Assembly (NCBI GenBank): GCA_947184155.2 | Contig: CAMXCT020000371.1 | Coordinates: 36,001 to 100,000 of the forward strand | Length of the DNA: 64,000 nt | Direction of reading: 5' to 3' | Origin: Cladocopium goreaui | Taxonomy: Eukaryota > Sar > Dinophyceae > Suessiales > Symbiodiniaceae | Shown here: in pieces, positions 19,033 through 27,996 of the stretch | Numbering within the stretch: the stretch's first letter is position 1 | How the letters are laid out: the number at the start of each line of letters is the position of its first letter | Translations under genes and position numbers: made by a program | The notes under the pieces: generated by a model | What the model was told of the DNA's origin: nothing | Database searches by the model: none | Seen by the model: only the letters and a program-made list of their open reading frames with translations

Positions 19033-20774
19033 CATCACCCGAGGTTCAACCTTCTGCTGAAATTCCTGTGGTTAAGGTTCTTTACCTATTTGCTGGGCGG
19101 AGACGCCATTCGGATGTTGGGGCCTTTCTCAAGCAGGCTGAATCCAATGGTAAGATCAAGTTAATTCTGAAGGAATTTGACATTGAACGTTCTCCGATGC
19201 ATGATCTCACAGATGTTTCATTGTGGAGCGAGATTTTTGATACCCTAAACGAGGGTGGATGGTGCGTTATAGTCTCACCTCCTTGCAATACATTTTCACG
19301 TGCCAGGTTCCAACATATTTTGCACCCAGGTCCAAAACCACTGCGGACAAGAGCATGGCCCAAAGGTTTTCCATGGCTGTCAAATGCAAACAAAGAGCTA
19401 GTGGCCGAAGCAAATTTCTTCGTTGAAAAATGTCTTGAGGCATGTGAGTGTGCAGCTGGTTCAGATGGTTTCTTCATTTTGGAACACCCAGAGGACTTGG
19501 GTACTGTGCAGGGCGAGCAGCCAGGATCGATCTGGCAGTGGCAGGAGGTGTTGGACCTCATTCCCAAATTTTCTGCGATATGTTTTGCAATTCATCAATG
19601 TCATTTCGGTGCATTAACACCAAAACCCACAAGACTGTTGACAAACATGGCAGTTTCTGATGCTCGTTGTTTTTGCGCTTTGCCGAAGTTCGACAAGCTT
19701 GGTTTTTACAAGGGACCTTTGCCCAGGAAGTGCGGGCACAGGCACAAACATAGGTTGATTGGAAAGACTGGTTCAAAATGGAACACCAGTCCCAGTGCAG
19801 CATACCCAGCAGGCATGTGCGAGTTCATTGCTCATATGATTCTCAATGCATTTGCATCCTACGGAGGGGGCGGTGAGAATCAAAAGAGCACTCCTGACCA
19901 ACACGCTGACAGGTTATCTTGCAAGAGGCCATTACAGACACCTTCAGCGAACACAACGGGGAAGAGGCAACGTGTGGGTGAGTCACCTACTGGTTCAGCT
20001 TCAACTTCAACTTCAATTGCAGCAAATGAAAAATTTTCTGTACTGCAGAGATGTTTGGGTGAGTCACCTTCGGGTTCTGCAGGGTCAAGTGCAAACCCCC
20101 CTCTTAAAGGGGACAACTCGGTTACACTGGCTGTTGGGCATTTGGGTGAGTCACCTGCTGGTTCAACTACAGTGGAAGATGCTTCAACTGACGCAATTAC
20201 GGCCGGGAAAAATGTGGCAGAGCAGCCGAACATTGACTCCCTTGTTGAAAGCTCAGAGGACTCCTTTGATGTTCATTCATGTTGCAATTCTGGCATGCCC
20301 ATTCAAGTTGAATGGGATCAAGTGAACAGGGGTTTCATTGATGGCTTTGGGCTTTGTAGCCCTACGAGATGGCGGCCTTCCCAGAGGGGCGAAAGGCGCA
20401 CACCAGAGATGCTGGATTTGGCAAATGCTACTTTCAATATTTTATCAGAATGCGTGGATGCTTGCATTTCCGACGTCAGGAAGGAATCATTCAGGCTGGT
20501 CACCGGGAAGATTGAGAAGTCTCCTTTTGGTGGTGAGGCATTAGCAGCCCTGCGGTCAAAGTTTGCTGCATTACTTCCGGATCCCCGTGATGCGTTGGTT
20601 ATTGATGATGGTCAGCCTTTCATGTTACGGGCTCTTTCCCAATGGTTGAAAAAGTTCAATGATCCTGACGCCAAATGGCTTGTGGATGAGGAGGAGTCCT
20701 TCTCAACTGGCGTATGCTTGGGGGTGGACAAAACCGTTGCCGCGGTCACCACAGGTCTTCCCCGAGAAGACTAA
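19002..20774 (+). CDS. YR-1 methyltransferase-like protein
   Basis: 590 codons. The nominal first codon is GTG, and no ATG precedes motif I, so expression as a gag extension is likely. Motifs: VLYLFAGRRRHSDV (motif-I-like, from 19075), an acidic FDIERSPMHDL, VIVSPPCNTFSRARF (PPC at 19278-19286, Cys residue 95), FILEHPEDLG, PKPTRLLTNM, CGHRHKHRLIGK and AAYPAGM. PPC followed by FS, with an upstream FAG motif, recalls C5-cytosine methyltransferases; DIRS1-type elements instead carry a Dam-like adenine enzyme. A Ser/Gly-rich linker with three GESPTGSA-like repeats (about 19975-20165) leads to a helical C-terminal part (DPRDALVIDD). That part runs into the RT region and ends at TAA 20772-20774. 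The C-terminus probably belongs with RT as one polyprotein joined by a frameshift. Confidence 0.72.
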   Translation: MAQPSVSTPLTSPEVQPSAEIPVVKVLYLFAGRRRHSDVGAFLKQAESNGKIKLILKEFDIERSPMHDLTDVSLWSEIFDTLNEGGWCVIVSPPCNTFSRARFQHILHPGPKPLRTRAWPKGFPWLSNANKELVAEANFFVEKCLEACECAAGSDGFFILEHPEDLGTVQGEQPGSIWQWQEVLDLIPKFSAICFAIHQCHFGALTPKPTRLLTNMAVSDARCFCALPKFDKLGFYKGPLPRKCGHRHKHRLIGKTGSKWNTSPSAAYPAGMCEFIAHMILNAFASYGGGGENQKSTPDQHADRLSCKRPLQTPSANTTGKRQRVGESPTGSASTSTSIAANEKFSVLQRCLGESPSGSAGSSANPPLKGDNSVTLAVGHLGESPAGSTTVEDASTDAITAGKNVAEQPNIDSLVESSEDSFDVHSCCNSGMPIQVEWDQVNRGFIDGFGLCSPTRWRPSQRGERRTPEMLDLANATFNILSECVDACISDVRKESFRLVTGKIEKSPFGGEALAALRSKFAALLPDPRDALVIDDGQPFMLRALSQWLKKFNDPDAKWLVDEEESFSTGVCLGVDKTVAAVTTGLPRED

Positions 20775-22422
20775 ACATAGGAAATTGGATGAGTCGGAGT
20801 TTTCGCCGGTGGCAGACAACTATCCATCAGCACAACTATCTTCAGGGGAATTGGAAAAGAAGTTCCGTGAGGAGGAGCAGCTTGGAAGGATGTTCCCTTC
20901 GAAGATTGGGGTGCTGAAGCAGGAGTTCAAGGACAGGTTGAGGATAGCTTCGATGGCTGCTATCAGCAAACCTGATGGATCAGTCAGGCCTCTTCATGAT
21001 GGTACACACTCAGTGAAGGTCAACCACGAGATCAGGTATCAGGACAAGATTCTGTGCCCTGGGCCACCTGAGATTGCAGCTATGGTTCGTGAAGCTTCGG
21101 AGTCAGGTGAAGCATGCTTCTGCGTCAGTGCAGATATCAAGGCGGCTCACAGGTTAGTTAAGATTCGCCGTTCTGACTGGGGCTACATGTGTTGCCGTGC
21201 GGATTCTTCTTCAGACGTGGTTTGGGTGAATCAGGTTGGAACATTTGGAATTTCCAGTGCACCATATTGGTGGGCGAAGCTTGCTGCATTGATTGGAAGA
21301 TTTGTCGGGTACTTGTTCCATAACAGGTGGTTGATGCAAATGATTTACGTTGATGATTTGCATGGGACGTTTGTTGGCCAGGGGAAGTTCAAGGCCCTAT
21401 GGATTTGGGTGCTGGCGTATGAATTGGTTGGCACACCATTTGGGTATCATAAGTTCAAGGGTGGATTTTCTTCGGAGTTTGTCGGCTTCTGCATGCGTTA
21501 TGACATTGCGGAGGTGGGCATCTCTTCAAAGAGAGGTGACTGGCTGGTTGCTTGGATCAGCAAACTGGCAGAACAAAAGTTTGTGGTGGCTTCAAGAGAT
21601 TTTGTGGAGTTCCTTGGGCGGCTGAGCTTTGTTGCACAACTCCTCACCTGGCTGAAACCTCATTTGGCTCCATTGTTTGCATGGTCATCAGTGATTGCCA
21701 GGAGCACAGTGGGCAGACTCCCTGAAACAATTATTGTGACGTTGAGGTACATACTTTTGGAGCTGCGGGCAGAGACATTCATGGTTTCCACAAGGCGACC
21801 CATTAAACATGTGGGGGATCAATTTAGGACAGACGCAAAATGCAGTGACGGGTTGGTCATTCTTGCTGGCTGGGAGCTCAAGACCCGGAGATGGTTCTCG
21901 TTGCGTGTTTATCCAGGAGATGCCCCATACCTTTTCAAACGCAGTGGTGAGTCCCAGTGGGCATCCACCTCTGCGGAGTTGATGGCTACGATGTTGGCTC
22001 TGGCAGCATTTGACTGGTTGCGTGAGAGCAAACACCGGAAGTCTCTTCAAGTGGCCTTCCATGCTGGCACAGACAATCGTGCAAATGAGGCTTTGACTTT
22101 GAAAAGGGCAACAACTAAATGGCCGTTGATGGCCCTGAACATGCAGATGTCGTCCATGTTGTCCAAAGCTCGTCTTGGCCTGAATCTCCAATGGAGGCCG
22201 AGAGAAGAGAACACTGAAGCAGATGATTTGACGAACGAGCGGTTCGATGACTTCGACCCGAAGTTGAGAGTTGAAGTCTCTCTACAGAGCATGGATCTTT
22301 CCATTTTGCAGGCACTGGTTTTGGTACATGATGAGTTTGAAGTTGCAAAGCAATCAGCGAAGGTCGAGCGCGAGCGTGACCCGGCCTCCAAGAGTAAGAA
22401 GTTTGATAAGTCCCCTTGGTGA
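20659..22422 (+). CDS. YR-1 reverse transcriptase/RNase H
   Basis: Overlaps the previous ORF by 116 nt in another frame. The credible start of homology is about 20765 (PEKTKHRKLDESEF), so a -1/+1 shift near 20760-20775 probably joins the two. RT motifs: VRPLHDGTHSVKVNHEI, FCVSADIKAAHRLVKI (catalytic Asp), VGTFGISSAPYWWAKL and MIYVDDLHGTF (YVDD at residues 230-233). RNase H follows: QFRTDAKCS, STSAELMATMLAL, HAGTDNRANE and WRPREENTEADDL, giving the D-E-D-D set. The protein ends at TGA 22420-22422, 44 bp before B1. It looks catalytically complete. Role: copying the element RNA into cDNA. Confidence 0.88.
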   Translation: MILTPNGLWMRRSPSQLAYAWGWTKPLPRSPQVFPEKTKHRKLDESEFSPVADNYPSAQLSSGELEKKFREEEQLGRMFPSKIGVLKQEFKDRLRIASMAAISKPDGSVRPLHDGTHSVKVNHEIRYQDKILCPGPPEIAAMVREASESGEACFCVSADIKAAHRLVKIRRSDWGYMCCRADSSSDVVWVNQVGTFGISSAPYWWAKLAALIGRFVGYLFHNRWLMQMIYVDDLHGTFVGQGKFKALWIWVLAYELVGTPFGYHKFKGGFSSEFVGFCMRYDIAEVGISSKRGDWLVAWISKLAEQKFVVASRDFVEFLGRLSFVAQLLTWLKPHLAPLFAWSSVIARSTVGRLPETIIVTLRYILLELRAETFMVSTRRPIKHVGDQFRTDAKCSDGLVILAGWELKTRRWFSLRVYPGDAPYLFKRSGESQWASTSAELMATMLALAAFDWLRESKHRKSLQVAFHAGTDNRANEALTLKRATTKWPLMALNMQMSSMLSKARLGLNLQWRPREENTEADDLTNERFDDFDPKLRVEVSLQSMDLSILQALVLVHDEFEVAKQSAKVERERDPASKSKKFDKSPW

Positions 22423-22466
22423 CCACATTCTTGTGACACCTTCCTTTCTTGACATCTTCTGAAGAG

Positions 22467-22858
22467 GGGGCTTTGAGATGTCTGCGAGTTACGTTGTTAC
22501 AAAACCTTTCAGGGATAGTGGAACTGGTTGGATGGTCTCTGTAGACCTTTGGCACCTTCGATACCTGCAGAGCAGGCAACAGAATTCACAGCCTTAACGA
22601 AGGTGTTCAAACGACCGCTCAATGGCGCAAGACGCAACCACCTTGGCAAAAGGGAGTGAAGCTGATTTGAATCCGTCAGATGTTCATTTTGTGCTGCATT
22701 GATTTCAGTTTTTCCATACATGTCAGTTTGCTGCCACCACTTGTGATTTGCAGTTTTGATTTTTCAACATTTGGCGTTTCCTCACGAATGACGCGTTTGC
22801 GAAGCTGGCAAAATTTCTGGAGACCTCACACACTCATCCAACACAGTGTAAAATGTAG
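22467..22858 (+). repeat. YR-1 repeat B1
   Basis: 392 bp, begins GGGGCTTTGAGATG, ends AAAATGTAG. Identical by eye to 23360-23751. Abuts A2 directly. Confidence 0.93.
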
Positions 22859-23322
22859 GCATCATTGGGCTTGCCCAATGTGTCTATATGGAACACTGTG
22901 TTGGCCGGGTGGTGGTGGGGTACGTTGGTGGTTTGGTGGCTCTTGCCATTTTCCTGTCTTGGGATCACTCTTGGTGAGCATTGGATTGCGTGGATGTCAG
23001 TCTTGAAACAATTCAACTTATTTTGGTTTGGCACAGCTGCACATTTTCTTGGAGAAGTTCATTTTTGATTTTACGTTGATCCAGAGTTGCGACAGCCTTC
23101 ACAGTTTGCAAGTTGTTTTCTGGTCTTGTGGGATTTCTTGTGCTTACAATTCAGATGCTGTGATTGAATCCTTTTGGAGTGCTTTCAGATTTCAGTTGAT
23201 GTCTTGCTGATTTCGACACCTCAGTTTTATCCGTGCTGTCAATCAATTCAATGGGAATCATTTCAATGTTGTTGAATTTCGTGAAGTACTGGCTTGGAAA
23301 AGGGGTAGATTTCATTTGAAGT
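22859..23322 (+). repeat. YR-1 repeat A2
   Basis: 464-bp copy of A1. The B1/A2 joint (TGTAG|GCATC) reproduces the end-to-start joint expected in a circular form. Confidence 0.93.
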
Positions 23323-23359
23323 CCCAACCCCCCCACCGCATTTTCTGCTTGCGCACAGC
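23323..23359. other. YR-1 A2-B2 spacer
   Basis: A 37-bp C-rich spacer with a run of seven C separates A2 from B2. In the textbook layout these two repeats abut. Confidence 0.7.
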
Positions 23360-23751
23360 GGGGCTTTGAGATGTCTGCGAGTTACGTTGTTACAAAACCT
23401 TTCAGGGATAGTGGAACTGGTTGGATGGTCTCTGTAGACCTTTGGCACCTTCGATACCTGCAGAGCAGGCAACAGAATTCACAGCCTTAACGAAGGTGTT
23501 CAAACGACCGCTCAATGGCGCAAGACGCAACCACCTTGGCAAAAGGGAGTGAAGCTGATTTGAATCCGTCAGATGTTCATTTTGTGCTGCATTGATTTCA
23601 GTTTTTCCATACATGTCAGTTTGCTGCCACCACTTGTGATTTGCAGTTTTGATTTTTCAACATTTGGCGTTTCCTCACGAATGACGCGTTTGCGAAGCTG
23701 GCAAAATTTCTGGAGACCTCACACACTCATCCAACACAGTGTAAAATGTAG
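23360..23751 (+). repeat. YR-1 repeat B2
   Basis: 392-bp copy of B1 and the right end of the element. The next base, 23752, resumes copia-1 integrase (CAG AAA TTT). Confidence 0.93.
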
Positions 23752-26700
23752 CAGAAATTTCCTATGTTGAACGTTTTGTGCTGGGGAACTGGACTCCAAA
23801 TTGTGGAGAGGCTGGAGGAAGTCAATGCGGAAGCCACACATCAAGCATTGCTTCGCTGCTGGCTTACACCTTTTGGAATCCCTATGGTTTTGATTGTAGA
23901 TCAGGGTCGAGAATTTTTTGGAGAAGAATTTTCGCAACGGCTGATGGAACAAGGCATCATGGTGCACTTCACTGACACCCACTCACCATGGCAGAACTCT
24001 CGAACTGAGAAAGCTGGTGGATTGTTTAAGGAGAAGTTGCACTTGGTTTTGGAAGAGACATCAGCTATGACCAAGCATGACCTTGACCTCTGCATCAGAG
24101 AAACCCAGATAGCACGAAACCGTTTTTTCCACCGTTCGGGCTTCTCACCATACCAACGAGCTTTTGGAGTGAACCCTCGACTTCCAGCAAGTCTTGTTTC
24201 GGATGATTTGATGAATCCAACTTTGCTGCAGGCCTCAGCTTCATCAGACATGCAGAAGAGCTGGGAGATACGTGATGCTGCAGCTACTGCTTGGGTTCGA
24301 CAACAAGATGTTGATGCAGTGAGACGGTCTGTAAAGGCCATGACCCGAAAGGCTGACATGAAGCAGCTGTCGGTGGGGGATTGGGCATTTGTTTGGAGAA
24401 GCATCCCTGGTTTTTCAGGGTGGTCTGGTCCTGGAGTGGTACTGGCGATTTCACCGACAGAGCGGTCACTTTGGATTTCTCTACGTGGCCATTTGCTGAA
24501 AGCCTCTCGTGAACATCTACGACCAGCCACTTCGGAAGAACACCTTGGAGCTGAGTTGATCCGGGAGTTGTCGTCTGAAATGTTGAAGGACATCAAGGAC
24601 GGCAAGGTGAGGCATTTTCATGACTTGACTGCCGAGCCAACCCCTGACCAAGATCAACAGCTAGAGATCACCACGGAAGCCATTCCCGATCAACAGAGGT
24701 TGGTCGATGGAGCTCATCCAAGCGCTCTACCTGCAATCCCAGAACATGACCAACTACGAGATGACACCATGGATGAACCCGATGACATCAGCATGGCTCC
24801 AACAACACCAATTGCAACACCAGATGGGGAGGATGCCATTGTCATCGATGAGATCGATGCAGATCTTGGAGATGCCAGCACGGCAGAGCCATCACGCCAG
24901 GTGTCACAACTTGAACCAGTAGAAGATAGCTTGCCAACTCAGAGCCGGAGATCTTCAATCATGGTTGATGAAGGAGCTGGCGGAGTCTTGAGATCCAGAC
25001 GGGTCTCCAGGGCTGACTCAGCACGAGTCGCACCCTATCCTTATCCTTTTTCAAGACCACCTTCCACACCATCTTCAACAGCACCACAAGAAACTGCAGA
25101 GGACACTACAAGTACCTCTCTGTATTCAGAAGTTGTTGATTTTGAAGGCCTACGGTCCCGACACACCAATTGGACCAAGGGCAAAGATGGAGCGATTTGG
25201 TGGAGTGACAAGCGAACTGGCCAAGGCGGCTTATCGCCAATTTCCAATGAGCAGTTCACTGTGGATGAGGCAGAGGGCTCCTACAGCTATGCAGACCAGT
25301 GCATTTACCTGACCAAGGTGAAGACCTCTCCTGGCCAAGTTGAGTTTCGGCACCTCAAGCCGGAACATCGAGCTGTTTTTGAAAAAGCACGAAAGAAGGA
25401 AGTTCAATCCTTGCTGGACAACAAAGCCATCAAGATTTTGTCTGTGGAGGAGAGCCGTGAATTCCGACGTCAACATCCAGACCATGTTTTAGCCTCAAGA
25501 TATGTTGACCGTTGGAAACCAAATGGAGACAAGTTTTCCGTGCTACCAGAAGCCTTTGATGCACCGGACTATGAGCCGATGAATGATGATGGAGTTTCGG
25601 CGAAGTCTCGCTGGTGTGTTGTGGGCTGGATGGATCCAATGGTCCATAGCATTGAACGAAGTGCTCCAACTCCACTGACCACAAGCCTTTACATGTTCTT
25701 TCAGCTTTCTGCAACACGACGTTGGAAGGGAAAGGTCAAAGACGCAAAGACTGCATTTCTCCAATCACTTCCAACAACAAGAAAGCAGAAACTATGCTGC
25801 ACTCAGCCTCCAGATGGGTGTTTTCCTGAGTGCGATCCAGAACAGCTGATCATGCTTCTTACAGAAGTATATGGACTTGTAAGTGGGCCATCATGGTGGC
25901 GAAAGTCTTTCCTGAAGATCCTCACGCAACAACTTGCCTATCGGATTTGCCCCTTTGACAGATGTGTCCTCACACTCGACAGCGAAAGCCGTGCCGAGGG
26001 AGCTGAGACACAGGGCATTCTGGTCATTGAAATTGATGATGTTCTTGAAGCCGGAGGTGAAGAACATGCCAAGCGAATGCAATGGTTGGAAGATCGCCTA
26101 CGGTTTGGAAAGGCAGTTGTTTTACAAGATGAACCTTCAGGGACAGCCTATGCCGGTCGAAGAATCCAGCAGATGGCTGACTTTTCCTATGTCTACAGCA
26201 TGGATGACTATGTGCAAGGAAGATTGAAACCAGTGTCTCTGGAAAGGAAAATCCTGATCAAGGACGCCAAAAAGACGCCTTTGAACCCCTCTGAGGAGTC
26301 TCAACTGCGAGGCACCATAGCCAGCCTGAATTGGTCCTCGAGGGAAGGCCGACCAGATGCTGCAGCAGCCGCATCAATCCTTGCAGGATGTTTTCCTGGG
26401 CCAACTGTGATGGACGCGATTGAGACCAACAAGGTGGTGCAGCGCGTCAAGAGCCACTCGGTCAAGCTCAAGATCCACAGCATACCTGAATCCGAGATCC
26501 GACACTTTGTCATCTCAGATGCTGCCTTCGATCCATCGGGTCGCACCAAGCCGCAGCATGGTTGGATTCAAGGAATGACAAACAGAGATTTGAGCCGTGG
26601 CCTTGAAGCTCCGGTGTCCCTTATTTCCTGGAGATCTCGGCGCCTACGCCGAAAGGCTGGAAGCACAATGTTGTGCGAATCAATCTCCCTATCAACCGCT

Positions 26701-27198
26701 TTGGGAGCCTTAGAAAAGCAGATAGCCTTCTGGGATAGCATTCGTCTTTCAAGGTATGATGTGCGAAAGCAGCATGAGGACAAAGATGATTTGGGCCTAC
26801 GTGGTGAACCTACTGTAGTTGCAAGCGACGATCCTTTGCACAGCGATCCATTGAGTTTGGCCATCGTGGATGCAAAATCTGTTTTCGACGCCTCTGCAAC
26901 TGAACAGGCAACTGGTGAAGACGACAGGTCAGCCTTGGAGATCGCCATCATCCAAGACTCATTGACCAGATGTCAAGGACGTGTCAGATGGGTGCCTCAC
27001 AACAAGAATCCCTCTGACATGCTTACCAAGTTGAATGGCGCCCACGAAGTCCCTATGATGCAGCTGCTCAAAACGAGCACATTTAGAATCCAGGACGAAG
27101 AGAAGACCCTATCCGAGGGTAGACAAGGAGAGCATCGGCAGAAGTCAAAGTATGTCCCACAAAGAATATCAGGGGCTGACATCTCACATAACATTTGA
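23752..27198 (+). CDS. pol: copia-1 pol, part 2: integrase, RT, RNase H
   Basis: Continues in frame from 14650 once YR-1 is removed; the junction reads DWKN-QKFPMLNVLCWG. The integrase core shows the second Asp in LIVDQGREFFG and the Glu in QNSRTEKAGG. A Ser/Thr/Glu-rich linker runs from about 24600 to 25150. The copia-type RT follows: SRWCVVGWMDP, KVKDAKTAFLQSLP (catalytic Asp), VYGLVSGPSWWRK, and VIEIDDVLEAGG, where the usual YVDD is IDD. RNase H ends the protein (VISDAAFD, LCESISLSTALGALEK, AIVDAKSVFD, WVPHNKNPSDMLTK). The stop TGA 27196-27198 lies inside the 3' LTR. The part with the integrase domain starts without its own ATG; ATG 23764 is incidental. No C-terminal membrane extension is present, unlike copia-2 and copia-3. 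Confidence 0.88.
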   Translation, partial: QKFPMLNVLCWGTGLQIVERLEEVNAEATHQALLRCWLTPFGIPMVLIVDQGREFFGEEFSQRLMEQGIMVHFTDTHSPWQNSRTEKAGGLFKEKLHLVLEETSAMTKHDLDLCIRETQIARNRFFHRSGFSPYQRAFGVNPRLPASLVSDDLMNPTLLQASASSDMQKSWEIRDAAATAWVRQQDVDAVRRSVKAMTRKADMKQLSVGDWAFVWRSIPGFSGWSGPGVVLAISPTERSLWISLRGHLLKASREHLRPATSEEHLGAELIRELSSEMLKDIKDGKVRHFHDLTAEPTPDQDQQLEITTEAIPDQQRLVDGAHPSALPAIPEHDQLRDDTMDEPDDISMAPTTPIATPDGEDAIVIDEIDADLGDASTAEPSRQVSQLEPVEDSLPTQSRRSSIMVDEGAGGVLRSRRVSRADSARVAPYPYPFSRPPSTPSSTAPQETAEDTTSTSLYSEVVDFEGLRSRHTNWTKGKDGAIWWSDKRTGQGGLSPISNEQFTVDEAEGSYSYADQCIYLTKVKTSPGQVEFRHLKPEHRAVFEKARKKEVQSLLDNKAIKILSVEESREFRRQHPDHVLASRYVDRWKPNGDKFSVLPEAFDAPDYEPMNDDGVSAKSRWCVVGWMDPMVHSIERSAPTPLTTSLYMFFQLSATRRWKGKVKDAKTAFLQSLPTTRKQKLCCTQPPDGCFPECDPEQLIMLLTEVYGLVSGPSWWRKSFLKILTQQLAYRICPFDRCVLTLDSESRAEGAETQGILVIEIDDVLEAGGEEHAKRMQWLEDRLRFGKAVVLQDEPSGTAYAGRRIQQMADFSYVYSMDDYVQGRLKPVSLERKILIKDAKKTPLNPSEESQLRGTIASLNWSSREGRPDAAAAASILAGCFPGPTVMDAIETNKVVQRVKSHSVKLKIHSIPESEIRHFVISDAAFDPSGRTKPQHGWIQGMTNRDLSRGLEAPVSLISWRSRRLRRKAGSTMLCESISLSTALGALEKQIAFWDSIRLSRYDVRKQHEDKDDLGLRGEPTVVASDDPLHSDPLSLAIVDAKSVFDASATEQATGEDDRSALEIAIIQDSLTRCQGRVRWVPHNKNPSDMLTKLNGAHEVPMMQLLKTSTFRIQDEEKTLSEGRQGEHRQKSKYVPQRISGADISHNI

Positions 27199-27372
27199 GA
27201 CATACTTGACTGATGCCTATGCATTCCTATCCGATGCTTTGGCTCCATGGGCATTAGGCCTTGAGTCTACTGAGCTGCGCAAGGACCCATAGAAAAAGCG
27301 CTTGCACTTGCGCTAGTGGATTTGTTCATTCCGTGCTTGGCATGGCGTTTCTTTAAACATCTCACCGTATCA
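27177..27372 (+). repeat. copia-1 3' LTR
   Basis: 196 bp, same ends and sequence as the 5' LTR. The polyprotein stop is its codon at 27196-27198. The purine tract before it is weak (CAGGGGC). Confidence 0.95.
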
Positions 27373-27376
27373 GTTG
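27373..27376. repeat. copia-1 target-site duplication, right
   Basis: GTTG directly after the 3' LTR, matching 8702-8705. Confidence 0.7.
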
Positions 27377-27676
27377 CATTGGAAACCCGATGTATCATCG
27401 AGGCGTGTCATCCTGTTTGTTGACAATTGGCCAGCACTTGATGTTCTTGTGAAAGGCAGTTCCCTTCAGCCTGAGTGGAGGGATTTGCTTTTGCTTCTTG
27501 AGGATCCGTTGGAAGACAACTTCATGCTGTGGGTTGCACGGGTGCCCTCTTCGTCCAATATAGCCGATCCTCCGAGTAGGGGCTCGACTGTGGAGCTTGA
27601 CTTCTTGCGACCATACAAATGCGTTGAGCCCGTGTGTCCAATGACGAAACACCTTCTCATGTCCACAATTTGCTGA
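27377..27676 (+). pseudogene. DIRS-like RNase H, 3' part (after the copia-1 insertion)
   Basis: Continues the RNase H of 8505-8705 in frame (codon TTG 8703-8705, then CAT 27377). It shows VILFVDNWPALDVLVKG (third catalytic Asp), a Leu/Asp-rich helix and WVARVPSSSNIADPPSRG (last catalytic Asp), stopping at 27676. Separately it looks like a short orphan ORF; together with the left piece it is a full RNase H fold. Confidence 0.85.
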
Positions 27677-27996
27677 AGCAGACCGGGGTGAATACTAATG
27701 AGACCTGGACATGCAGTCCAATCATGTTTTCTCATATATGCAACAGTTTCTCAAATGCCGAGGAACCAAATTAATGAACAATGGAAATGCAAACCATATG
27801 CCAACTTGGATTTCACCCTTGTCCGCCAGATGAGCGAAAAGAGAAGGCGCCAGTTTCGATGTTCTTGTGATTCATTCCGTGCTGCATTATTTTAGGATTT
27901 GTTTTTGTGTTTAAGTTTGAGATGTTGTGTGTTGTTCTCACCCCCTTTAATATATGCGTATGATGCGACGACGCGTATATCGACGATGTTTAATAT
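27677..27996. other. spacer after DIRS-like remnant
   Basis: 320 bp without a gene. It has a CG-containing palindromic patch near 27955-27990 (TATATGCGTATGATGCGACG and ACGCGTATAT). Confidence 0.4.

Larger units (their letters stand above)
14651..23751 (+). mobile_element. YR-1: tyrosine-recombinase retrotransposon with split direct repeats
   Basis: 9,101-bp element with terminal layout A1 (14651-15114) - genes - B1 (22467-22858) - A2 (22859-23322) - B2 (23360-23751). This is the split-direct-repeat plan known for PAT/Ngaro-type YR retrotransposons, in which the B1-A2 joint equals the junction of a circular intermediate. Copia-1 integrase reads through exactly when 14651-23751 is removed, and no target-site duplication exists, as expected for YR insertion. 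A1/A2 differ at one seen position and B1/B2 at none, so the insertion is very recent. Genes in order are YR, gag-like CCCH protein, methyltransferase-like protein, and RT/RNase H. Confidence 0.9.
8706..27372 (+). mobile_element. copia-1: Ty1/copia-type LTR retrotransposon
   Basis: Full-length element bounded by two identical 196-bp LTRs (TG...CA) with the 4-bp direct repeat GTTG outside them (8702-8705, 27373-27376). It carries an initiator-Met-like primer site, gag, an aspartic protease, a methyltransferase-like domain, an HHCC/integrase region, RT and RNase H, in copia order (integrase before RT). The element alone is about 9.6 kb once YR-1 (14651-23751) is removed. The identical LTRs imply a recent insertion. 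The RNase H frame of the host pseudogene is rejoined exactly if the element plus one GTTG is removed. Confidence 0.93.

Noticed and set aside
14860..23760. The duplicated GCATCATTGGGC region as ordinary LTRs of an LTR retrotransposon
   Set aside because: Only part A is shared between the left end and 22859. The right end is repeat B, and B precedes A2. With a YR gene present and no target duplication, split direct repeats explain it better.
23901..24605. A 234-codon minus-strand ORF in copia-1 integrase
   Set aside because: Antisense shadow of the integrase core, whose motifs are clear on the + strand.
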